A stretch of DNA of 64,000 bases from Kluyvera intermedia (GCF_034424175.1 NZ_CP139986.1:2852001-2916000), one strand, 5' to 3'. Positions 46,933 to 55,283 are shown, counted from the stretch's first letter. Made by a program: numbers and translations. Notes: generated from the sequence alone by a model not told the origin.

Positions 46933-47486
46933 GTATTGGCGTCATTAGCCAGACTCGGAATGCGGGTCTGGCTCAGTTGATGTTGATATAACGCCAACAT
47001 CTCTTCATCAAAACAAACAAAATAGACAACCTCAGGCAGGCTTCGGCGAGTCAAAAAAGCGGCAACCGTATTAACGGCGATTTCTACGGCTGCTTCATGA
47101 GGATACCCATACGCACCGGTCGAAATAGCTGGAAACGCCAGTGTGTGGTAACCGTTATCCAGCGCCAACTGCAAACTATTGCGGTAGGCCTGCTCTAACA
47201 GCGACGCTTCGTGCTCCCCTCCCCCCTGCCACACCGGCCCGACGGTATGAATCACTGCTTTCGCTTTGAGATTTCCCGCATGGGTAATCACCGCATGCCC
47301 AGGTGGGCAGGTGCCCTGCTGCTGACGCACAACGGCGCAAGCTTCCTGCAATGCAGGTCCAGCGGCTCGGTGAATAGCACCATCGACACCGCCGCCGCCC
47401 ATTAGCGACGGGTTGGCGGCATTGACAATAACATCCACCTCGAGGCGAGTGATATCGCCCTGCAGCACCTGAATTCTTTCGGTCAT
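46929..47486 (-). CDS. ymdB: Macrodomain protein YmdB (O-acetyl-ADP-ribose deacetylase, RNase III modulator)
   Basis: Macrodomain hydrolase; E. coli YmdB also inhibits RNase III under stress and affects biofilm. It has 185 residues (E. coli 177). The ADP-ribose-binding signatures are VDVIVNAANPSLMGGGGVDG and FPAISTGAYGYP. The ATG at 47484-47486 follows AGAGGA with 8-bp spacing, better than the GTG two codons upstream. clsC, which follows it in E. coli, is gone. Confidence 0.95.
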   Translation of the reverse strand: MTERIQVLQGDITRLEVDVIVNAANPSLMGGGGVDGAIHRAAGPALQEACAVVRQQQGTCPPGHAVITHAGNLKAKAVIHTVGPVWQGGGEHEASLLEQAYRNSLQLALDNGYHTLAFPAISTGAYGYPHEAAVEIAVNTVAAFLTRRSLPEVVYFVCFDEEMLALYQHQLSQTRIPSLANDANT

Positions 47487-47557
47487 GCTCACAATCCTCT
47501 GACTAAGACTGCCCTATTGTCTACCATAGACAACGCAGACCGCAATTTCGTTTCCGA

Positions 47558-47869
47558 CTATTTATACTCAACCTGCAAGATGGCCATATTTTGTTCTTTG
47601 CTTATCCACTTTAACTGCGCAGTGCTTCTGTCATTGACTACAGGCCGCCCTTCCAGCAAAGCATTGAGTGGGATAACGTGTTCCGTATGGCGTTGGTTTT
47701 CATAGCAGTTCAAGCTGAGATTTTGCTGAGATGGCTGGTTATAAACACACGGTGACTCAACAATTTGCCCACGAAAATGGATAATACCGTCAGCGACGGC
47801 AAGCGTATCAGCGCTATACAGTACCAGTAACGAAGAAAGATAGAGCGGAAGGCGAGATAATGTTTGCAT
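47558..47869 (-). CDS. ymdA: Exported type-1-pilin-like protein YmdA
   Basis: 103 residues, the E. coli length. A Sec signal peptide is followed by IIHFRGQIVESPCVYNQPSQ and a second Cys (LSLNCYENQ), a pattern like short fimbrial subunits or pilin-like domains. In E. coli it is next to csgC. Function is unknown. Here the curli genes next to it are missing, but ymdA itself is intact. Confidence 0.88.
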   Translation of the reverse strand: MQTLSRLPLYLSSLLVLYSADTLAVADGIIHFRGQIVESPCVYNQPSQQNLSLNCYENQRHTEHVIPLNALLEGRPVVNDRSTAQLKWISKEQNMAILQVEYK

Positions 47870-48378
47870 GGCAACTCCCCGTTTAGCCGGGGCCTCTCCT
47901 TATTTAAGGGAGGGCCTGTATGTTGAACCCATAATGAGTATACATTTCGTAAACATTTTGATTACATTAGTGCGTAAAAATACTTTCCGCAAAACCTTTT
48001 TATAGAGTAATTTCAGATAATTAGCATCAATTTATTATCTTGAATACATATATTTTTCATATCAATACGACACCAAAAAGCCATCGCGCTCGGGTTACAG
48101 CCATAAAGAATGTGTCAGCCTGTTATTCAGACATGATTTTCTCAATAGAAAGTATGATTAATTTCCCACTACTCAGACTTAAGTATTAAAATTTAGGTTA
48201 GTGAGAAACGTCTGCGAGGTAGTAACAGAAGGACCAATTATTGGTAGGGGAATTCAGCCATGGTGTGCCTTCTCCTTAACATCTCCCAACACCATCATTC
48301 AAAAAAACTGATATGCTCCTAAAAAACAAAACATAATATCTTGTTATTAATGACATTATATTTAAACAAATATATGTA
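47870..48378. other. ymdA-IS1 gap, curli csgBAC expected but absent
   Basis: About 510 bp of A/T-rich DNA. In the E. coli order csgC, csgA and csgB would lie between ymdA and csgD. No ORF with the curlin repeats (SxxxxxQxGxxN) or a CsgC-like frame is visible on either strand. The segment may hold the old csg promoter DNA or deletion scar. Confidence 0.7.
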
Positions 48379-48387
48379 TGATAATTG
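48379..48387. repeat. IS1 target-site duplication, left copy
   Basis: TGATAATTG directly before the IS1 left end. The identical 9 bases follow the right end at 49156-49164. Nine bp is the typical IS1 duplication. Confidence 0.95.
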
Positions 48388-48442
48388 GGTGATGCTGCCA
48401 ACTTACTGATTTAGTGTATGATGGTGTTTTTGAGGTGCTCCA

Positions 48443-48718
48443 GTGGCTTCTGTTTCTATCAGCTGTCCCTCCTGTTCAGCTACTGACGGGGTGGTGCGTA
48501 ACGGCAAAAGCACTGCCGGACATCAGCGCTATCTCTGCTCTCACTGCCGTAAAACATGGCAACTGCAGTTCACTTACACCGCTTCTCAACCCGGTACGCA
48601 CCAGAAAATCATTGATATGGCCATGAATGGCGTTGGATGCCGGGCAACCGCCCGCATTATGGGCGTTGGCCTCAACACGATTTTCCGCCATTTAAAAAAC
48701 TCAGGCCGCAGTCGGTAA
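48443..48718 (+). CDS. insA: IS1 protein InsA
   Basis: 91 residues. A GTG start gives MASVSISCPSCSATDGVVRN. The zinc-finger cysteines (CPSC, CSHC) and an HTH (GCRATARIMGVGLNTIFRHL) bind the IS ends and repress transposition when InsA is made alone. An A6C slip site (AAAAAAC, about 48694-48700) near the end allows -1 frameshifting into insB to make the InsAB' transposase. Confidence 0.97.
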   Translation: MASVSISCPSCSATDGVVRNGKSTAGHQRYLCSHCRKTWQLQFTYTASQPGTHQKIIDMAMNGVGCRATARIMGVGLNTIFRHLKNSGRSR

Positions 48719-49140
48719 CCTCGCGCATACAGCCGGGCAGTGACGTCATCGTCTGCGCGGAAATGGACGAACAGTGGGGATACGTCGGGGCTAAATCGCG
48801 CCAGCGCTGGCTGTTTTACGCGTATGACAGGCTCCGGAAGACGGTTGTTGCGCACGTATTCGGTGAACGCACTATGGCGACGCTGGGGCGTCTTATGAGA
48901 CTGCTGTCACCCTTTGACGTGGTGATATGGATGACGGATGGCTGGCCGCTGTATGAATCCCGCCTGAAGGGAAAGCTGCACGTAATCAGCAAGCGATATA
49001 CGCAGCGAATTGAGCGGCATAACCTGAATCTGAGGCAGCACCTGGCACGGCTGGGACGGAAGTCGCTGTCGTTCTCAAAATCGGTGGAGCTGCATGACAA
49101 AGTCATCGGGCATTATCTGAACATAAAACACTATCAATAA
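48637..49140 (+). CDS. insB: IS1 transposase domain InsB (InsAB' C-terminal part)
   Basis: 167 residues in the -1 frame relative to insA. It is normally made as the InsAB' fusion. It carries the catalytic DDE-type domain, with ICAEMDEQWGYVGAKSR-type and WMTDGWPLYESRL segments. The frame is intact, so the element may still transpose. Confidence 0.96.
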   Translation: MPGNRPHYGRWPQHDFPPFKKLRPQSVTSRIQPGSDVIVCAEMDEQWGYVGAKSRQRWLFYAYDRLRKTVVAHVFGERTMATLGRLMRLLSPFDVVIWMTDGWPLYESRLKGKLHVISKRYTQRIERHNLNLRQHLARLGRKSLSFSKSVELHDKVIGHYLNIKHYQ

Positions 49141-49155
49141 GTTGGAGTCATTACC

Positions 49156-49164
49156 TGATAATTG
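49156..49164. repeat. IS1 target-site duplication, right copy
   Basis: TGATAATTG, identical to 48379-48387. It marks insertion by ordinary IS1 transposition into DNA that was already in this order. Confidence 0.95.
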
Positions 49165-49402
49165 ACGCCTTGCATTTTAACTTCTAGAAATTTACAACTT
49201 TTACAACTTGTAATTTATTTTTACATCCAGTTTCGCGATTATTTCTTGCTTTAAAAGCCCGAACGACTAAATTTTAAATTAAGTGTAACTTGTTATTATT
49301 CCTATATTGGTAACCTTTTAACAACACCGCAACCACTTTTCAGCCGCGCTTAACCTGATGATTTTATGCTATTTGCTGCTGTTAAAAAAATGGGGTCTCA
49401 TC

Positions 49403-50050
49403 ATGCCAAAAGAGCTCAACCTTTCGAACCAGACTCTTTTCCTCATCACCCGGCCTTCGCTTCAATCCAGCGCACTGTCTCAAAATCTAAAAAAACAGCT
49501 AAAAATGGATGTTAAAATTATTAATATTCATCAATTTAACCTTGAGACCATAGCGAGTGGAATTATTCTTTTCGATATGATTGAAACTGACCGGCGGCTG
49601 GTTAAGGGATGGCAGGAAGAATTGTGCAAAATAAAAAGCGGCGTGAAGGTGCTACTTTTCAATACCCCGGCAGATTATGCCTTTTCAGAAATTAAATCCT
49701 GGCCGCATATCTGCGGCATTTTCCATGTACACGATGAAGAACACTTCCTGATCAAAGGGCTGGAAAAAGTAATGGAAGGAGAATGCTACTTTTCCCGCAA
49801 GTTGGCCAGCTATCTGATTATGCATTCAGGGAACTATCGTTATGACAACTCTGAAAGCACCATTTTGACCTATCGCGAGAAAGAGATTCTGAATAAGCTA
49901 CGCATTGGCGCCTCCAACATTGAAATTGCCCAATCTTTGTTTATCAGTGAAAGCACGGTGAAAACCCATCTGTACCATCTTTTCAAGAAGATTGCGGTGA
50001 AAAACCGTACCCAAGCCGTATCATGGGCAAATGATAATTTTAAGCGCTAG
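49403..50050 (+). CDS. csgD: LuxR/FixJ-type regulator CsgD, orphaned from the curli genes
   Basis: Master biofilm regulator: in E. coli and Salmonella it activates curli (csgBAC) and cellulose through dgcC. It has 215 residues (E. coli 216). The N-terminal receiver-like domain keeps ASGIILFDMIETDRR. The C-terminal HTH, from LTYREKEILNKLRIGAS through FISESTVKTHLYHLFKKIAV, is almost identical to E. coli, while the N-terminal third is more diverged. The start was chosen by alignment; frame is open 15 codons upstream. csgEFG should follow and csgBAC should be divergent, but both are missing. A strong terminator comes 11 bp after the stop. Confidence 0.93.
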   Translation: MPKELNLSNQTLFLITRPSLQSSALSQNLKKQLKMDVKIINIHQFNLETIASGIILFDMIETDRRLVKGWQEELCKIKSGVKVLLFNTPADYAFSEIKSWPHICGIFHVHDEEHFLIKGLEKVMEGECYFSRKLASYLIMHSGNYRYDNSESTILTYREKEILNKLRIGASNIEIAQSLFISESTVKTHLYHLFKKIAVKNRTQAVSWANDNFKR

Positions 50051-50061
50051 CCGTGAACGAT

Positions 50062-50100
50062 AAAAAAAGGCGGCAGGTTCTTAACCTACCGCCTTTTTTT
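50062..50100. terminator. Bidirectional terminator between csgD and ycdZ
   Basis: AAAAAAAGGCGG...CCGCCTTTTTTT, a G/C stem flanked by an A run and a T run, in a convergent gap. It occupies the place where csgEFG would begin. Confidence 0.9.
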
Positions 50101-50112
50101 AACTAATCGGCT

Positions 50113-50595
50113 TTACAACGCTGACTCATCCACAAGCTGACTTTTCGCTTTGCGATTCGCCAGCCATAAGCCGCTATTCTTCATCGCATAACCAAACACA
50201 AGCCCCACCAGCAATGATGGCACCACCAGCTTCCAGTCTCCCTGCCCGGCAAACGTCGCGCACGCACCGATGAAGGTACCAGGAACAAAGGCCAGCAGTC
50301 GTTGACGTGCCTGAATACACATTAAAAATGCCACGATGCCCGTCATAACGTAGCTGACGATTTCCAGATGTGGCGCTAAGGCGCTGCCGTAGATAATCAC
50401 CAGTGCCCAGATAACACCGCTCAGCGTTGTGCTGCCAGAAATTGCCAGGCCTTTAAGACCACCAGTCGGACAGGCGAAATAAGCCGTGCAGCCTAAAAAT
50501 CCAGCCCAGCTCAATAAACCAAGAGAGACAGCGACCCATCCCCAAATGCCGGAGAGGAGACCTGTTGTGATTGCGATAGCTAAGATAACGTTCAT
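50113..50595 (-). CDS. ycdZ: DUF1097 inner-membrane protein YcdZ
   Basis: 160 residues from MNVILAIAITTGLLSGIWGW (E. coli 163) with about 5 TM helices. GLLSWAGFLGCTAYFACP and FVPGTFIGACATFAGQGDW are conserved. The function is unknown. The next gene downstream in E. coli is csgG; here it meets csgD directly. Confidence 0.92.
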   Translation of the reverse strand: MNVILAIAITTGLLSGIWGWVAVSLGLLSWAGFLGCTAYFACPTGGLKGLAISGSTTLSGVIWALVIIYGSALAPHLEIVSYVMTGIVAFLMCIQARQRLLAFVPGTFIGACATFAGQGDWKLVVPSLLVGLVFGYAMKNSGLWLANRKAKSQLVDESAL

Positions 50596-50691
50596 GGCGG
50601 GCATCTTAGCAGATGCCCGCCAATTTGATGAGATCACGAGCACATTATGCTCATCAAATACATTTCAGTTACATTGATTTTGTGACTTGCA

Positions 50692-51243
50692 TCACTCTTC
50701 GTCAGTTTCCTGTAACTCATCGTACATCGCGGAGAGCGCTTCGCGCGTCAGCGTCGCCATGGTACGCCAGAAAGTGGTCGTGGCATGCGCTTCGAGTTTG
50801 CCAAGGAAAGTTCCCACCCAAGGCAGAATATACTCATCAAACAGCACTTCCAGCGCGTCATCATCTTCAACAGCATTGTCCTCAAGCCAGGAGGCAGCCA
50901 GCAGCAGTGTCCCTATCTGATCCGCTGGATTCTCGCCCAATGGCATACCGCATTCGGTCAGGAAGGCGCGAACCTCAGCTTCCGTTGCCCCCTCAACCCA
51001 CGCGCTGCGCACCGGTGGCACGCTGCATTCCGCACCGACAAACAGGGCATTATAGTCAGCGGCAATTTGCCCAATATCACAGCTTTTTTGCAGACGGACC
51101 AGCAGTTCATCCTGCTCCAGAGGCCAGTTAGCCGCCAGCTTGCCTTCGCGGATCAGGGTAAACAGCGGAACCAGCAGCGGGTCTTGCGGTTGACGATAAT
51201 ACAGCGAGCCAAGCGCACGACAGATGATTGAAAACTCGTTCAT
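50692..51243 (-). CDS. ycdY: TorD-family chaperone YcdY
   Basis: 183 residues (E. coli 184), all-helical, TorD/DmsD family. E. coli YcdY is reported to help load zinc into YcdX and both affect swarming. The segment EFSIICRALGSLYYRQPQDP is the family N-terminus. It is encoded 19 bp after ycdX. Confidence 0.93.
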   Translation of the reverse strand: MNEFSIICRALGSLYYRQPQDPLLVPLFTLIREGKLAANWPLEQDELLVRLQKSCDIGQIAADYNALFVGAECSVPPVRSAWVEGATEAEVRAFLTECGMPLGENPADQIGTLLLAASWLEDNAVEDDDALEVLFDEYILPWVGTFLGKLEAHATTTFWRTMATLTREALSAMYDELQETDEE

Positions 51244-51262
51244 GGGTTAATCCAGTTAGTCA

Positions 51263-52000
51263 TTAAAGTTCAGCAAATTCACGAATCGGCGGCATTCCGC
51301 GCGACTCGAGGAAATTAAGAAAACGACGCGGCGTGACGTTTAAGATCCGCTCCTGCGGGAAGTCCACCGCATCAAGGATCTTTTGGCACTCGGTAAATTC
51401 ACCCAGTGTGAAGGCGGTATGAGAATCCGAGCCCAGCGCCAGCCAGCCGCCAGCATCGCGGACAGCGGCAGCAATCGCCTGGCAGTTATGTTCACTGCCA
51501 ATGCGCGAGCTGACAAAAGAGGAATTATTGATTTCCAGCGCCACATGATATTTCGCCGCTGCTGCGGCTATAGCCGGGATATCAACCGGGAATTTAGGGT
51601 TACCGGGATGGCTTATCATATGCACGTTTCCGCTTGCCATCGCCGCAATCATGGCCTGCGTGTGGGTCTCTTTGTCCTGTGGCGCAAAGACCGGCTCATG
51701 GAAGCCCGCAATGATAAAATCGAGCGAGGTGAGCATCGGCCCGGTGCAGTCAATTTCACCGTCGATATTTTTAATGTTCGACTCAATCCCGCGCAGGATC
51801 CCCACCCCATCGACCATTCGCGGCCAGATACGCATATTCACAAAATGCCAGTAATGCGGGGCATCGGCCATATCCGGGCCGTGATCGGTTATCGCGAAAA
51901 GCTTTATTCCTTTATGCTTTGCCGCGGCAATATAGTCATGCAACGTGCTGTAAGCATGCGTGCTAGCAACAGTGTGCATATGTAAGTCAACAGGATACAT
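51263..52000 (-). CDS. ycdX: PHP-family zinc phosphatase YcdX
   Basis: Trinuclear-zinc PHP phosphatase. It has 245 residues as in E. coli. Metal ligands are in MYPVDLHMHTVAS, AITDHGPDM, MISHPGNP and ALGSDSHTAF. The ATG at 51998-52000 is preceded by GAGGAG; a GTG one codon upstream is less likely. It is in the ghrA-ycdX-ycdY strand order. Confidence 0.95.
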   Translation of the reverse strand: MYPVDLHMHTVASTHAYSTLHDYIAAAKHKGIKLFAITDHGPDMADAPHYWHFVNMRIWPRMVDGVGILRGIESNIKNIDGEIDCTGPMLTSLDFIIAGFHEPVFAPQDKETHTQAMIAAMASGNVHMISHPGNPKFPVDIPAIAAAAAKYHVALEINNSSFVSSRIGSEHNCQAIAAAVRDAGGWLALGSDSHTAFTLGEFTECQKILDAVDFPQERILNVTPRRFLNFLESRGMPPIREFAEL

Positions 52001-52066
52001 CACATTCTCCTCTCTCGTGATATGCCAAGAATAGCAGGAAAGCCTCGTTTTTATTAGCCAGGTGTA

Positions 52067-53005
52067 TCAATAGCCGCGCTCGCGATCGACCTGACCGCCC
52101 GGCTTTTCGCCGCGCTCAAGCTGCATAATGCTCTGCGAAATATAGGCGATAGCTTCCTGTGGGCGAGTGACTGCAGCGACATGCGGCGTGATAGTCACGC
52201 GCGGATGACGCCACAGCGGGCTTGCCTCTGGCAGCGGTTCGCGGCTAAAGACATCCAACATTGCGCCTTTCAGTTTGCCGCTATCGAGTGCCGCCAGCAG
52301 AGAATCCTCGACCACGTGAACACCGCGCGCCAGATTCAGCACATAGCTATTATCCGGCAATTGCGCCAACAGCGACTGATTGATAATCCCAACGGTTTCA
52401 GCGGTATTCGGCAGCAGATTAATCAACACCCGGGTGTGTTGCAGGAAATCGGCCAACTCCCCTTCCCCGGCAAAGCTTTTCACCTGCGGCCACTCTTTAC
52501 GACTACGGCTCCAGCACCTGACCGGGAATCCCCACGCCAGCAAGCTTTGCGCCACTTTCGAACCGAGCACGCCTGCTCCCATGATGCCAATAGTGAATGT
52601 GTCGTGCGGGTAGTCTGGCAGCGGCTCCCAACGGCCTTCGCGCTGCAACGCCTGGTAATCATCGAATCGACGGAACCAATGAAGCACCTGGCTCACGGCA
52701 TATTCCTGCATCTGGCTTCCCATCCCGGTATCCTCAAGGCGATACAGCGGAATGGACTGTGCCAGCATTTCAGGATGTGCTTTGAGTTTACTGAGAATGG
52801 AGTCCACGCCCGCACCTAATGCAAAAACAGCCTTCAGGTCACGGCCCTGTAGCATTTCAACAGGAGGATGCCACACCAGGGCGTAGTCAGCGGGGGCATT
52901 ATCACCACGTTGCCATGCGCGTATTTTTGCCCCCGGCAGTTTTTTGCCAAGCTCAGCTATCCAGTACGGGGTATCAAACGTAGGATGGTAAAAGATGATC
53001 TCCAT
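52067..53005 (-). CDS. ghrA: Glyoxylate/hydroxypyruvate reductase A
   Basis: NADPH-dependent reductase of glyoxylate and hydroxypyruvate. It has 312 residues as in E. coli. The D-2-hydroxyacid dehydrogenase NAD(P) motif is GIMGAGVLGSKVAQSL. NLARGVHVVE carries the catalytic Arg and TPHVAAVTRPQ the catalytic His. The 260 bp upstream to the tRNA show no gene. Confidence 0.96.
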   Translation of the reverse strand: MEIIFYHPTFDTPYWIAELGKKLPGAKIRAWQRGDNAPADYALVWHPPVEMLQGRDLKAVFALGAGVDSILSKLKAHPEMLAQSIPLYRLEDTGMGSQMQEYAVSQVLHWFRRFDDYQALQREGRWEPLPDYPHDTFTIGIMGAGVLGSKVAQSLLAWGFPVRCWSRSRKEWPQVKSFAGEGELADFLQHTRVLINLLPNTAETVGIINQSLLAQLPDNSYVLNLARGVHVVEDSLLAALDSGKLKGAMLDVFSREPLPEASPLWRHPRVTITPHVAAVTRPQEAIAYISQSIMQLERGEKPGGQVDRERGY

Positions 53006-53265
53006 AATGACTCCTGATTTAAAGCGCCTTGCCAGTTAACCCGCGGCACATTTTTTGATTTTTTGTGATTGAACAGCATAGCAAATTTCGTTTCGCTGTC
53101 CCGGCAAATGCGAGAGCGATCGCAAAAAAGACGATTTATGCGTGTTTAAGAAGCAAGTTGCGCGAAGTTTGTCTAAATGCACGTTTTTTTTAAAAAGTTT
53201 ATTGACGGTGACAGGCCTTTTCCCTACATTATCGCTCGTCCCAGCAATGCTGGTGATGACAATAC

Positions 53266-53353
53266 GGTGAGGTGTCCGAGTGGCTGAAGGAGCACGCCTG
53301 GAAAGTGTGTATACGGCAACGTATCGAGGGTTCGAACCCCTCTCTCACCGCCA
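53266..53353 (+). tRNA. serX: tRNA-Ser (GGA), copy 1
   Basis: 88 nt with encoded CCA. It has a class II long variable arm (GTATAC-GGCAAC-GTATC region). Anticodon loop CTGGAAA on stem CACGC/GTGTG gives anticodon GGA for UCC/UCU. The T arm GAGGG-TTCGAAC-CCCTC is perfect. It sits downstream of ghrA as serX does in E. coli. Confidence 0.97.
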
Positions 53354-53365
53354 CATTTAAGAAAG

Positions 53366-53396
53366 AGCTCGTACGCAAGTACGGGCTTTTTTTTTT
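53366..53396 (+). terminator. Terminator of tRNA-Ser copy 1
   Basis: AGCTCGTAC-GCA-AGTACGGGCT stem, with one G-T pair, followed by ten T. Confidence 0.92.
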
Positions 53397-53455
53397 CGTC
53401 TGTAGACCGCCAACATCCAGCCAATATTTCCCGAGGTCTTGTACGCTCACCCGGG

Positions 53456-54304
53456 CTACTTCTCCCGTTCGTCCATCGGTAACTGCACGACAATCTCTTC
53501 TGCAATACCAAACCGTTCAATCAACAGCGCTTGCTGCTGACGATGCGTTAGCGACGTGAAGATCTCTTTACCTGCAACATCCCGTACGACTTTCTCCCCC
53601 TTAACAATCCCGGTGATGGACTCCCGTCCCGCTAAACGAATCAGCATTGCGCCATCAAAACGGCTATTACCCCGACTCTGTTCATGGCGCTTTGGATACT
53701 CATACCCTGCCGCATCCATCTCCAGTAGCTGGCAATCCACCCGCGACCGCCCAAGCGGTTTCCAGTTAACGCACCAGACGCCCTCATCTCTGTGAACCCG
53801 GGTTCCCCAGACCGGATGAGGTGAGTACCACGCTTGCAGCGGGAGAGGCTGATCGTGCAGCATCGTGGCATCAACGATAAACATCGTCTCGCCCAGACGG
53901 ACAAAAAGCGTGCCGTGTCCTGGGGAATCGGCGCTAACCGGGCGTGGAGAACGCATGGTCGTGAGACCAAACTGCACGCTAAACCCTAGCGCGTTTAACA
54001 ACGCATACAGCGCACCATGCCCAGCCCAGCAGGTGCCGCCGGTACCATAACGTAGCCAGCTGGCGAAGAAATGATCGGGGATAAAACCAGGAAGTTCAGC
54101 GTGTGCGCCTTTTGCCACCTGGATGCGCCGAAGGAGATTGTCGAAAGGCACGGTACGACACCATGCCTGATAGAGCTGGGTTAGCCCATGTTCAGTGAGC
54201 GCAGGCGGCTGACCAAAGCCCAGTTTTTCCAGAACCTGCTCGGTACGTGCCCGGCTGATTGCCATTTGAATATCTCGCGTATTCATTACTTGCTGCTGGC
54301 TCAT
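53456..54304 (-). CDS. Arylamine N-acetyltransferase-fold protein, atypical
   Basis: 282 residues from MSQQQVMNTRDIQ, after an AGGG ribosome site. A Cys-His-Asp triad can be placed: Cys92 in GTGGTCWAGHG, His130 in SPGHGTLF and Asp145 in MFIVDATML. The order and spacing resemble arylamine N-acetyltransferases (GGxCxExN, H, D), and an early VPFDNL matches NAT VPFEN. The Cys motif differs (TCWAGHG), so the acyl donor or substrate may differ. Its gene is on the minus strand after the LysR regulator, 73 bp apart. It ends in a REP-like patch (about 53431-53462). Confidence 0.7.
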   Translation of the reverse strand: MSQQQVMNTRDIQMAISRARTEQVLEKLGFGQPPALTEHGLTQLYQAWCRTVPFDNLLRRIQVAKGAHAELPGFIPDHFFASWLRYGTGGTCWAGHGALYALLNALGFSVQFGLTTMRSPRPVSADSPGHGTLFVRLGETMFIVDATMLHDQPLPLQAWYSPHPVWGTRVHRDEGVWCVNWKPLGRSRVDCQLLEMDAAGYEYPKRHEQSRGNSRFDGAMLIRLAGRESITGIVKGEKVVRDVAGKEIFTSLTHRQQQALLIERFGIAEEIVVQLPMDEREK

Positions 54305-54377
54305 GAACCCTATCCACAAAGAAACCGAGCTATGAGAGATAGCATATTTAGCGCGTAATTGTAAATAAAGTGTAAAA

Positions 54378-55283
54378 TTACTCTTCAACTATCTGAGCAT
54401 ACTCTTCACTCAAAAAATCCACTAAGGCCCTTACCGCAGGCAGTAATCCCCGGCGTGACGGGAATACCGCGTGGATCACCTCCCGCTTCGGTTCCCACTC
54501 TTCGAGCACGCGTACCAGCGTCCCGTCCGCCAGTTGTTCACGCGCCATCAACAGAGGTAATTGCACCACGCCCACACCTGCCACCGCAGCTTCACGCAGC
54601 GCGAGCATATCGTTAGTGATAAACCGCGGAGTAAAATGCACCTCTGCTTTGGCCTTATTTGGGCCAGAGAGTCGCCATTGATGGGTATGCTTCCCCGCCG
54701 CCATGCTTAGCCCCGGCCAGCGACTCAGTTCATCGGGTGTCTGTGGCTTACCCAATGAAGCCACAAGCTCCGGACTGGCCACCAGACAGTGCCCCCGGTC
54801 AGCCAACACGCGCATCACCAGATCGCTATCATCGAACGGGCGAGGCCTGACGCGAATCGCAATATCAACCCCTTCAGCCACCAGATCGACTCGCCGGTTG
54901 GTGGCTTCCAGCTGAATTTGTACACCAGGATATCGCAGCATAAAACGTGCCAGCATCGGCCCTACATGAACGTGTAACAGCGTGACTGGACAGGTGATCC
55001 TGACGCTACCACGCGGTTCGGCTTGCAGCATGGCAATCGCTTCCTGCGCCGCCTCCGCTTCAATCAGCATCGCCTTACAGTGCTGATAAAAGGTTTGTCC
55101 CACCTCGGTGACCGTGAACTGGCGTGTCGTCCGATAAATGAGTCGCACGCCAAGCTGTTCCTCCAGTTGGGCGATACGTCGACTGAGTTTTGACTTCGGA
55201 ATATCCAGCGCTCTCCCCGCTGCCGCAAAGCCACCGTTATCCACCACCCGTACAAACCAGGCGAAATCATTAAGATCCTGCAT
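54378..55283 (-). CDS. LysR-type regulator of the tRNA-flanked cassette
   Basis: 301 residues. The HTH contains FVRVVDNGGFAAAGRALDIP and KSKLSRRIAQLEEQLGVRL. The effector domain includes LVAEGVDIAIRVRPRP. It is divergent from the pirin gene, with a 115-bp gap, and upstream of the NAT-like gene, so it is the probable regulator of the whole cassette. LysR-pirin pairs (for example YhaJ-YhaK in E. coli) respond to aromatic compounds; a similar role is inferred only. Confidence 0.9.
   Translation of the reverse strand: MQDLNDFAWFVRVVDNGGFAAAGRALDIPKSKLSRRIAQLEEQLGVRLIYRTTRQFTVTEVGQTFYQHCKAMLIEAEAAQEAIAMLQAEPRGSVRITCPVTLLHVHVGPMLARFMLRYPGVQIQLEATNRRVDLVAEGVDIAIRVRPRPFDDSDLVMRVLADRGHCLVASPELVASLGKPQTPDELSRWPGLSMAAGKHTHQWRLSGPNKAKAEVHFTPRFITNDMLALREAAVAGVGVVQLPLLMAREQLADGTLVRVLEEWEPKREVIHAVFPSRRGLLPAVRALVDFLSEEYAQIVEE

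Larger units (their letters stand above)
48388..49155 (+). mobile_element. IS1: Complete IS1 element
   Basis: 768 bp, exactly the length of IS1. It runs from the left inverted repeat GGTGATGCTGCCAACTTACT to the right end AGTTGGAGTCATTACC, whose complement matches the left repeat. It holds intact insA and insB with the frameshift site between them. It lies in the gap between ymdA and csgD and is flanked by perfect 9-bp direct repeats, so it is a simple and probably recent insertion. Confidence 0.98.
53258..53433. repeat. Direct repeat copy 1 (tRNA-Ser, terminator and trailing DNA)
   Basis: 176 bp from GACAATACGGTGAGG to CCAATATTTCCCG. It is identical to 57094-57267 except one base (ACCGCC against ATCGCC) and two fewer T in the terminator of copy 2. 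The copies are in the same orientation, 3.8 kb apart, and enclose the four-gene accessory cassette. The homology is long enough for RecA-dependent deletion or duplication. Confidence 0.95.

Noticed and set aside
47870..48378. Remnants of csgA, csgB or csgC
   Set aside because: I looked for curlin repeats and for a CsgC-like frame on both strands and found none; only A/T-rich DNA is visible.
53224..53520. Minus-strand frames over the tRNA-Ser gene (same peptide also at 57041-57323)
   Set aside because: The repeated peptide exists only because the tRNA and its flank are duplicated; the DNA is a tRNA gene and terminator.
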